From the NCBI GenBank assembly GCA_002067555.1, contig MVQQ01000177.1, positions 1 through 11,768 of the forward strand: a stretch of DNA of 11,768 bases, given 5' to 3'. Positions 5,946-11,768 of the stretch are shown in pieces. This DNA is from Syntrophorhabdus sp. PtaB.Bin184 (GTDB lineage: Bacteria > Desulfobacterota > Syntrophorhabdia > Syntrophorhabdales > Syntrophorhabdaceae). The notes below the pieces were generated by a model. That model worked only from the letters and a program-made list of their open reading frames with translations, was not told the origin of the DNA and ran no database searches. Both the position numbers and the translations under genes were made by a program. Each line of letters starts with the position of its first letter. The stretch's first letter is position 1.

Positions 5946-6467
5946 TTATTCTCCGAACGGGGAAGATCGACCCGATCTTCCGAGCACGTCATCCATCTCC
6001 CGGTTCACCCAGCCGTTCAGGATCTCCTCGACACTCCTGTGGGTTATCTCGCTGATCCGCTTCAGCTTCCTGAGCGTCCCCCGGCTTATGGGATCGGAAA
6101 CCCTGCTGTTTCTGGAGGACACGAGTTCCTTGACCCGCTCCCCGTAACTTTCGTCCAGGCTCTCGACGGGGATGCGGTACTCCACGCCCACGAGGCGCTC
6201 ATTCCTTGACCGGAAGACGTGAACACGAACCACCCCGTTCCGGAAACATTTCTTCAGGTAATCGGGCATGACGTTGCCGGAGTTGTCCCTCTTTGACGCT
6301 ATCTCGAGGTAGATGAGCGCCTGCCGGTAGTCCCTTCCCCTGCCTTCGATACCGACCAGCGAGAAGAACTCCCTCGCGGTCAGGTACTCGGTGGAGATGG
6401 CCTCCCATGGGCGGGCATGGTCCACTCTTTGCTTTTTCAGAATGTGTATGATCTCCTGCTCATTCAT
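5946..6467 (-). CDS. Small protein with a possible ribbon-helix-helix DNA-binding segment
   Basis: I do not recognise this family. The product is 173 residues from the ATG at 6467-6465, which has AGGAGG 8 nt upstream. A GTG nine bases earlier (6476) is also possible, with its own GGAGGAG at 7 nt, but its codon overlaps the nearer AGGAGG. The gene overlaps the end of the sigma-like gene by 8 bp, so the two are likely translated together. Residues 1-125 are mixed helix and strand without a known motif, with many Arg residues (for example 'VVRVHVFRSRNERLVGVEYRIP'). Residues about 128-157 (SRGTLRKLKRISEITHRSV, then EEIL) resemble the helix-turn-helix half of an Arc/CopG-type ribbon-helix-helix. 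Such proteins bind inverted repeats, and the 59-bp array begins only a few bases after the stop codon. Binding to that array is a testable guess. The gene is real; its function is open. Confidence 0.8.
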   Translation of the reverse strand: MNEQEIIHILKKQRVDHARPWEAISTEYLTAREFFSLVGIEGRGRDYRQALIYLEIASKRDNSGNVMPDYLKKCFRNGVVRVHVFRSRNERLVGVEYRIPVESLDESYGERVKELVSSRNSRVSDPISRGTLRKLKRISEITHRSVEEILNGWVNREMDDVLGRSGRSSPFGE

Positions 6468-7575
6468 CGGAGACACCTCCTTTCTCCTCCAGGGCCCGTG
6501 CCCTTCGGAGGGCTTTCATGGCTGTTCTTATTGCCGCGCGGAGGGACATCGAAAAAGGGATTCTTGGAACAGAGTCATCGCTATGGCGGGCAAGGCTTCG
6601 CGCGATGGTGGAAAGCGCCGATCGCTCCGCCTCGTCGCCGATGCCCGCGTTGTTGTTTCCGGAAGGCAAGGAAAAGGCCTCGCTGTCCTGTCTGCAAAGG
6701 CCATAGATGCGAAGGACCAGGGGATCGTTCGGGGTGAGGGAGGGCCGGTCCGGCAACCGCCTCCACTGCCGGTATAGGCCGTCGATCATCTCGAGGTTCA
6801 GGCCGTTGCCCGATCCTGAGCCATTGACCGGTGTTCCGGGTTCGGACTCCGCCGCAGCATCTTCACCTGTGCCCGTTTTCTCTGTCTCCGCAAGTCCTTC
6901 TGAGGATCCCTCGAATGCCTGATATTCCTGAGGCGCCATACTCGTTTCGTTCAGCCTGGCCTCCAGGTCCTCTTCTTCGGGGAGCGCCTCGGACAGGTAG
7001 CAGAACCGCTTCTTGGTCGTGTAGGTATACCCCTCTTTTTCGAGGGTCTTTTTGTGTTCGATAAACCTCGCATAGCTCATGGTCTTCCAGAAAGCCCCGG
7101 CGGGCGTGAAGATCTCCACGTATTTGTCCCTGTTCCCTATGGCCCGCTGGAATATGTTCCTGATCGACCATTCCAGGTACGTGGAGAACTTCATTTTGAT
7201 ATCAGGGCTGTGCCGATATTTCCGGAGGGCCTGCAAGACGGCGATCAATGCCTCTTGTTGGAGGTCGTCCTCTCCGAAGACGGGACTTAGGGAACGGTAC
7301 TTCCGCGCGATCTTGATGATCCTCGGCCGGTAGATCGTGTAGATTCCGGTAGCTGCCTTCTCGTAGAGATGGTTGCCCCCGTTGCGCAGAGAGGCAAGAT
7401 GGTCGCGATAGAACTCCTCCACGGCTTCAGTCGTGTCGTATTTCTTTGTTTTAGAGGGGATCGCGGCTTTTACCGTGCAGGAAAGGGAGAGCGCACTGAT
7501 AGCGAGCGCAGGACTCCTTTCATCAAAGGCCTGGGAAGATATGTCAACCAGCGGATCCGTGTCTGCCGGATTCAT
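6460..7575 (-). CDS. Sigma70-family-like RNA polymerase sigma factor of the element
   Basis: The product is 371 residues. Residues about 74-160 match sigma70 region 2: 'IYRPRIIKIARKYRSLSP', 'GEDDLQQEALIAVLQALRKY' (2.1-2.2, core-polymerase contact), and 'KFSTYLEWSIRNIFQRAI' (2.3-2.4, -10 recognition). Residues 192-225 (LSEALPEEEDLEARLNE) recall the acidic region 3.2. Residues 222-262 are a low-complexity Glu/Gly/Ser linker. A region 4 is only faintly seen: 'NDPLVLRIYGLCR' (283-295) resembles 'erLVLRLRYGL', and 'SLRAAIRTAMKALRRARA' (344-361) sits where the -35 recognition helix would be, but an insert of about 45 residues separates them. It may direct polymerase to element promoters with relaxed or absent -35 boxes. 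The ATG at 7575 has no strong ribosome-binding site; a later non-ATG start is possible. It overlaps the next gene by 8 bp. Confidence 0.75.
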   Translation of the reverse strand: MNPADTDPLVDISSQAFDERSPALAISALSLSCTVKAAIPSKTKKYDTTEAVEEFYRDHLASLRNGGNHLYEKAATGIYTIYRPRIIKIARKYRSLSPVFGEDDLQQEALIAVLQALRKYRHSPDIKMKFSTYLEWSIRNIFQRAIGNRDKYVEIFTPAGAFWKTMSYARFIEHKKTLEKEGYTYTTKKRFCYLSEALPEEEDLEARLNETSMAPQEYQAFEGSSEGLAETEKTGTGEDAAAESEPGTPVNGSGSGNGLNLEMIDGLYRQWRRLPDRPSLTPNDPLVLRIYGLCRQDSEAFSLPSGNNNAGIGDEAERSALSTIARSLARHSDDSVPRIPFSMSLRAAIRTAMKALRRARALEEKGGVSDE

Positions 7576-7842
7576 AGCCGTTCGGGGTGAATGGCGGCCA
7601 CCGATCTGGCGCGTTCGTTACGTCCTGGGACCCGGTCAAAGAGCCGGAAAAGGGAACCTTCGATCTGCCGTCATTTCCGGCTGTCTCTCACTGTATAACG
7701 GCTTTACCACTCTTTGGGCGGTCCTGTCACCTAGTCGTTCGTATAGGTGCCTCTTTTTCCCGCTCACCGGACGCCATTCACCTCGCTTATATTACTTCGC
7801 GACTCTTCCTTTGCTCCGCGTGCCGGAAACGTCTTCGCCAAA
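7576..7842 (-). promoter_or_regulatory. Gene-free leader upstream of the sigma-like gene
   Basis: About 270 bp lie between the terminator and the sigma-like start. The only reading frames are tiny (for example 16 codons beginning near 7779 and 24 codons near 7709 on the minus strand) or shadows. I see no convincing sigma70 promoter on the minus strand; the nearest is GTGACA with a TGGTAA about 17 nt later. Because a terminator precedes it, a promoter must lie here unless transcription reads through. It may be recognised by another sigma factor, perhaps the gene's own product. Confidence 0.35.
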
Positions 7843-7843
7843 G

Positions 7844-7871
7844 AAAAAAGGGAAGGCGGATGCCTTCCCTT
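7844..7871 (-). terminator. Intrinsic terminator after the RDF-like gene
   Basis: A perfect stem of 8 bp, extended to 10 by A-T pairs, is formed by GGGAAGGC (7850-7857) and GCCTTCCC (7862-7869) with a 4-nt loop. Read on the minus strand it is followed by six T residues (7849-7844, which are also the bases that extend the stem). It lies 28 nt downstream of the RDF-like stop codon and closes the SbcC-like/RDF-like operon. There is no comparable T-tract on the plus strand. Confidence 0.9.
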
Positions 7872-7898
7872 GAAACTGTACCTGATCCTGCAACCGGC

Positions 7899-9236
7899 TC
7901 AGGCCGGCCCCGCCGTGAGGAACCTGGAAATGTCCCCCTTGTTAAGCTCCGCTATCACCTTTGCCGCCTCGTCATGGTATTTCAAGCTGGCAAGGACCTT
8001 GTCGAGCGCCCCGGAGGGTATTCGGTACCTGGAGGCCATCTTTGTAATGGCCGCCTTCTGGTCCCGGTCCATCTCCTTTCGTACGTTTCCGTTCTTTGCG
8101 GGTTCGGGCGCGGGCTGCCTCTGTGGTTCTGGCGCCGTGGGTTGGGGGGAAGGATCCTGCCGTGCCGGTGCGTCCATACCCCGCACGGGCTCCGGTTCCA
8201 TGCCGCTCGCCGGTTGTTCCTCTTCGGGAGACGGGAGATCGGTTACGCTCGCGTTGTCATCAGTCTCCGAATAGAGGCCGGGGTCCCCGGTCCCGGCGGT
8301 GAGCACGGTGAGCGCCCTTTTCCCTTTTTCGAGCATCTTCTCGACCGAGTACTCCCGCGCCACTTCCAGGGGGTCCACTACCACATCAAGGTCGATCAGG
8401 AACTGCTGCCTCATCGTCGTCTCACCTTTTTTCCAATCGATGGAAGGGACCGTCGCCTTCACCTTCCGAAGGACAAAGATCGATTCTCCTTTATGAAGAA
8501 GATAGGCGATCCTCCCGTTGGTGAGCTGGTACATGTCACGGAGGGTCTTTTTGAGCCTCTTCATTGAATACCATGAACCCGTAGGTATCACCCACGAGCC
8601 CATCCCCTTGATTCCCGGAATCATGAAATAGATCCGGCCGGAGAACCGGCACTCCTCTTTCTGATACTCAGTGCAAGATTCGGGATCACAGGGTTTCCTG
8701 ATCCATCCCCGACCGCCGAACAACTTCTTGCCGGCCTCAAGTTCTTCCGGGGTCTCGCAGACCATCCTGTAGTCGGCTATTCTTCCCCCGTCGTCCCGCT
8801 CGTACTCGAAACTGCTGCGGTGCTTCAGGCCCCGCGTGCTTCCGTAGCAACAAAGCCTGTGGGGGATGAGGTTCCACCATTCGTTCATGGCGAAGTACAC
8901 GGGCATCGAGCGGAGCCTCCCATCGGGATCGGCGTAGAGCTTTTTTACAAGATCTGCGTTTGCGGGATTGATGCAATCGTAGCTGTTTAAGGTGAAGTAG
9001 TCGACGTTGTCGGGTATGAGCTTGTCGCCCAGTTCTTTTTCCATATCTGTCCAGCTCATGCCGAGAGCCAGCAGTTGCTCGTACTTCACGCGATCAGTCT
9101 CGGTGCAGTCTTTCTGCAGCACCTTGATACCCGGCCTTATGACGCCGATGGTCTTGATGCTTTCGTCGTCCAACCCCAGCAGGGGCGTCAAGAATTCTTC
9201 GTTGGGCACACGATGTGCCGCCGATTGTCTGTTCAT
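7899..9236 (-). CDS. Gp3/RDF-like recombination protein with Cys cluster
   Basis: The product is 445 residues. Two ATGs are adjacent (9239 and 9236); GAGGA lies 4 and 7 nt before them, so I prefer 9236. Residues about 75-265 follow the recombination-directionality-factor-like (phage phiC31 Gp3-like) family as I remember it: 'YFTLNSYDCINPANADLV', a Cys cluster (183, 188, 196) in 'KPCDPESCTEYQKEECRFSG', 'RIYFMIPGIKGMGSWVIPTG', then 'SWYSMKRLKKTL' and 'LTNGRIAY'. Members are found in phages and integrative elements, often near recombination genes, and some are annotated as metal-binding. Residues 325-385 are a Pro/Glu-rich linker. Residues about 388-442 form a small helical C-terminal domain (RDQKAAITKMASRYRIPSGA and on) like those ending phage recombination proteins. 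It follows the SbcC-like gene by 14 bp and precedes a terminator. True control of an integrase is not shown; none is in the window. Confidence 0.7.
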   Translation of the reverse strand: MNRQSAAHRVPNEEFLTPLLGLDDESIKTIGVIRPGIKVLQKDCTETDRVKYEQLLALGMSWTDMEKELGDKLIPDNVDYFTLNSYDCINPANADLVKKLYADPDGRLRSMPVYFAMNEWWNLIPHRLCCYGSTRGLKHRSSFEYERDDGGRIADYRMVCETPEELEAGKKLFGGRGWIRKPCDPESCTEYQKEECRFSGRIYFMIPGIKGMGSWVIPTGSWYSMKRLKKTLRDMYQLTNGRIAYLLHKGESIFVLRKVKATVPSIDWKKGETTMRQQFLIDLDVVVDPLEVAREYSVEKMLEKGKRALTVLTAGTGDPGLYSETDDNASVTDLPSPEEEQPASGMEPEPVRGMDAPARQDPSPQPTAPEPQRQPAPEPAKNGNVRKEMDRDQKAAITKMASRYRIPSGALDKVLASLKYHDEAAKVIAELNKGDISRFLTAGPA

Positions 9237-9250
9237 CATTTCGTCCTCGT

Positions 9251-11629
9251 TTAGTTGTTGGTGGTTATCCTGATGCCGCCCGGCGTGAGGGAGATCACCG
9301 CGTTCGCCAGAGCGAGCAGTTCCGGGGTGTGGGTAATGCAGTATTCCTGGCTATAGCCACCGAGTGAGAGCACCCTCCGCTTCATCCTGAAATAGGCCCT
9401 CTTCTTCGCCGGGTCCAATGCCCCGTCCCTCTCGTCGGTGAAGATCGCGGCGAGGTCGCGACCGTTCCGCATCTTGTTGCAGATGCAGATGGCCTTGGCC
9501 ACCGCATCCTCCACGATCGTGGCTTCTCCGCCCGAAAGTTTCCGGATGCTCTTCCATTTGGTCCTGTTTGCGTCGAACACGAGGATATCGAACCCCTCTC
9601 TCAGCTTGCCGCCTTTTGTCATCTCCTGGGTGTTGAGGCTGACCGAGAAGGGAGAATCGTAGACGCGAAGCAACTCGTTGGCAACGCCTGCAATGGCAGG
9701 ACCCGCGTCATCGATCTCAAGGGGTATGATCCCGTCGTTGCCGAATGCCTTCTCCAGGACCGTCCATTCCGCGATTTCTTTTCTCATGGAATCGATCTCC
9801 TTGTCGAGTTCCGCGCATCTCGTCTCCGACTCAGCGATCTGCCTGAGCGATTCTTCGAGGGCGCCCGCGTCCTTTCTCGAGGCTGCTTCTTGCGCCCTTT
9901 CGCTCTCAAGCCGTGACGAAAGCTCAAGGATGGCGCCGGCAAACCGGTCCTTTTCTTCTACGAGTGTGACATCAATGAGAATACGTCCCGCCTCGTGCTC
10001 GCGGGCCTTGATCTCCGCCTCCTTCAGGGCGAGGGTCCTATCTGCTTTCAGGAGGTATCCCTTCTTCTCCTTCTCCATTGCGGTGAGGTCTTTTTCCAGC
10101 GCCGGCAGATCCTTTTCCGCCTGCTCGGCGGGCGGAAGCTCTGTCGTTTCGCTTCTGAGGGTCGCTATCCGTTCCTCCGCACTCTTCAATTCGTCCTCGA
10201 CCGCCCTTTTCATGGTAAGGAACCGCTCTGCCTCTTCCCGGAGGGAGGACAGCGGGGCACATTTCGGCCGAAGGCCGTCGAGCTCCCGAGCCAGCCTTTC
10301 CTGTTGCGGATCCCTGGCACCGGTAAGCCTTTGAAGCTCCGCTTCCTTCGCGGGGACGAGCTTCTTCGCCTCCCGCGCGTCGGCGAGGAAGGGACATGCG
10401 CTGGCCCCGGTCGCATTGCACCGGTACTCCACGAGCCTTTGCACTTTCGCCCTCGATTCCCTGATGGCCGCCTCGATCGCCTCGATCTCATGCTGCCGGG
10501 TGAGCTTCAGGCCTTCGAGTTGCCCCTCCTTTTCTTTGACGAGCTTCTCCACGGCCTGGATCTCGGTGACTCGCCTGTTCACCTCCACGTAGCGGTCATC
10601 ACAGAGCTTTGCCGAGTTCTTCAGGCTCGATATCTTCCCGTCCAGGTCTCCGAGTTCCTTTGCCTTCAGTCTCAGGGAGGCTATGCCGGCAACGAGCGTT
10701 CTGCTTTCCGAGATCCGCTCGCTCAGGGACGCGTGTTTTGTCTGGTACGCCTCCAGTGCGGTTTTCCGGACTGTCCGCAGCTCTTCAACCTCGTTCTTCC
10801 ATACCTCGATATCGGCCAGAAGCTTATCCTTGATCTTCTGCCGCTCTTCTTGGAGCGCGATCTTCGTGGTCGTTTCTGAGAGCTTCCGCTCCGCGTCCTG
10901 CCGCTGTGCTTCAAGGGATCGGACAGTCGCGACTATCTTTGCGAGATTCGACTGGATCTCGCGGGCCTTCGATGCGTTTTCCTCCTTGCCGGATATGGCC
11001 GCCAGAAGATCCTCCTTCGTGCTCGAGAGATGGCCGAGACGGTCCTGAAGCGCTTTACGTATCCTGCCTGCCTTGTCGGACAGCGCCTTGATTCCGTCTA
11101 TCCCGAGCAGTTCGGCGAGGATATCCTTAATGTCCCCCTTGCTGTACTTCGAAAAGCTTTTTGCCCGCTGGTCGCGGAAGTTCGATATGAAGTAGAGTTG
11201 GGGGCTTCCGAAGACGGTTTCCACGGCCCGGTCGAAGCTTTCCGTTCCGCCGTCAGGGTTCAGAGGCTTCCAAACGCCGTTAACCTCTTCATAGAAGTAA
11301 CACTTCTGTCGCCTCTTGATCGCATCGATGGAGACCACGGACTTGTGCCTCGTTCCGTTTATGGAGGAAATGAAGACCTTGCAGGCGTTTGAACCATACG
11401 TCTCTTCGTAGAAGCTGAAAGCCTCGGGTGAATAGCTCTTGTTCACCTTCGAGGGCATGATCCGGAAGTGGTGCATGTTGTCGACTATCGTCGTTTTGCC
11501 CCTGCCGTTCGGGCCGTCAAAGACGATGATCCCGTCCGGCAGTGCGGAGAAGTCTACCTCCATCTCGTGGATACCCATCCCCGACAAGATCCCCTCGAAG
11601 TCCCTAAGCAGCAAATAGTCGGGTTTCAT
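9251..11629 (-). CDS. SbcC/Rad50-type SMC-like ATPase with unusual hook
   Basis: The product is 792 residues, shorter than E. coli SbcC (about 1050). AGGAGG lies 6 nt before the ATG at 11629 and only 3 nt before an in-frame GTG at 11632, so I chose the ATG. Walker A is GPNGRGKTT (39-47). A Rad50-like stretch 'ISNFRDQRAKSF' and 'GDIKDILAELLGID' follows at 148-178. Long coiled coils span about 185-400 and 420-640. At the centre, residues 404-414 read 'CNATGASACPF', in the place of the Rad50/SbcC zinc hook (normally CXXC). The signature LSGGE is at 698-702, Walker B and D-loop 'AAIFTDERDGALD' at 727-739, and the switch His in 'CITHTPE' at 767. With an SbcD/Mre11-type nuclease such proteins process DNA ends and hairpins. 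The partner may be the truncated gene upstream. It likely serves replication or recombination of the element. Confidence 0.9.
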   Translation of the reverse strand: MKPDYLLLRDFEGILSGMGIHEMEVDFSALPDGIIVFDGPNGRGKTTIVDNMHHFRIMPSKVNKSYSPEAFSFYEETYGSNACKVFISSINGTRHKSVVSIDAIKRRQKCYFYEEVNGVWKPLNPDGGTESFDRAVETVFGSPQLYFISNFRDQRAKSFSKYSKGDIKDILAELLGIDGIKALSDKAGRIRKALQDRLGHLSSTKEDLLAAISGKEENASKAREIQSNLAKIVATVRSLEAQRQDAERKLSETTTKIALQEERQKIKDKLLADIEVWKNEVEELRTVRKTALEAYQTKHASLSERISESRTLVAGIASLRLKAKELGDLDGKISSLKNSAKLCDDRYVEVNRRVTEIQAVEKLVKEKEGQLEGLKLTRQHEIEAIEAAIRESRAKVQRLVEYRCNATGASACPFLADAREAKKLVPAKEAELQRLTGARDPQQERLARELDGLRPKCAPLSSLREEAERFLTMKRAVEDELKSAEERIATLRSETTELPPAEQAEKDLPALEKDLTAMEKEKKGYLLKADRTLALKEAEIKAREHEAGRILIDVTLVEEKDRFAGAILELSSRLESERAQEAASRKDAGALEESLRQIAESETRCAELDKEIDSMRKEIAEWTVLEKAFGNDGIIPLEIDDAGPAIAGVANELLRVYDSPFSVSLNTQEMTKGGKLREGFDILVFDANRTKWKSIRKLSGGEATIVEDAVAKAICICNKMRNGRDLAAIFTDERDGALDPAKKRAYFRMKRRVLSLGGYSQEYCITHTPELLALANAVISLTPGGIRITTNN

Positions 11630-11656
11630 CACATGCCTCCTGCGAAAGGTAGCGGC

Positions 11657-11768
11657 TTAGTACAATTGCTCGTCCAGGGTCTGAAGCATTTCAAGCTTGG
11701 CGAGCAGGCTCTCCGTGATTGGCTGGCCGTTCAACTCACCCCATCGTTTCAGTTTTTCTGTAAGTGAC
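11657..11768 (-). CDS. C-terminus of an unidentified protein, cut by window edge
   Basis: The last 36 or so codons of a minus-strand gene are visible, ending with TAA at 11659-11657. The residues (TEKLKRWGELNGQPITES, LLAKLEMLQTLDEQLY) are hydrophilic and probably helical. The gap to the SbcC-like start is 27 nt and contains that gene's ribosome-binding site, so the two are likely one operon. Since sbcD normally precedes sbcC, an SbcD/Mre11-type nuclease is a natural guess from position, but nothing in this short stretch proves it. Confidence 0.6.
   Translation of the reverse strand, partial: SLTEKLKRWGELNGQPITESLLAKLEMLQTLDEQLY

Noticed and set aside
7587..8567. Long plus-strand reading frame of 326 codons
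   Set aside because: It is antisense to the RDF-like gene and crosses the terminator; composition is Arg/Pro/Gly/Leu-rich without domain features.
9995..10879. Plus-strand reading frames opposite the SbcC-like gene, Ser- or Leu-rich
   Set aside because: They are mirror frames of a coiled-coil gene with biased codons; no start signals or recognisable domains.

Overview
This window looks like part of a conjugative or integrative mobile element in a moderately GC-rich Gram-negative bacterium. The evidence is a TraD/VirD4-type coupling ATPase, a DsbC-type periplasmic isomerase, an OmpA-type peptidoglycan-binding protein, a VapBC toxin-antitoxin pair, a ParB-domain protein, a Gp3-type recombination-directionality-like protein and an SbcC/Rad50-type ATPase, all tightly packed. 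Signal peptides and the OmpA domain imply an outer membrane. The general flavour is Desulfobacterota-like (former deltaproteobacteria), but that is an impression only. No integrase, relaxase, rRNA or tRNA is visible, so neither the ends of the element nor its host can be fixed.

Left part (1-2248): a minus-strand operon runs NusA-like protein -> unrecognised 207-residue protein -> OmpA-type protein -> DsbC-type isomerase, which continues off the left edge. Gaps are 9 bp or less, or 4-bp start/stop overlaps, so translation is probably coupled. It is divergent from the plus-strand coupling-protein gene (2249-3679), with a 172-bp region between them.

Middle (3660-4303): a vapBC pair follows the coupling gene on the plus strand. 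Its good sigma70-type promoter lies inside the 3' end of the coupling gene and overlaps an inverted repeat suited to autoregulation. A short convergent gap separates vapC from the next minus-strand block.

Right part (4415-11768, all minus strand): order of transcription is unknown protein (only its C-terminus is visible) -> SbcC/Rad50-like ATPase -> Gp3/RDF-like protein -> intrinsic terminator, then a 270-bp leader -> sigma70-like protein -> small protein with a possible ribbon-helix-helix -> a 59-bp tandem repeat array -> ParB-domain coiled-coil protein. The array has about 3.5 units, each with an 18-bp invariant core flanked by inverted half-sites. It is the clearest non-coding signal in the window and is a candidate centromere, operator cluster or origin.

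Taken together, the window suggests three modules: DNA break processing and recombination (SbcC-like, RDF-like), maintenance (repeat array, ParB-like, RHH-like, VapBC), and transfer (coupling ATPase, OmpA-like, DsbC). The element also carries both a sigma-like and a NusA-like protein. This raises the possibility that it controls its own transcription at both initiation and elongation. That link is inference.
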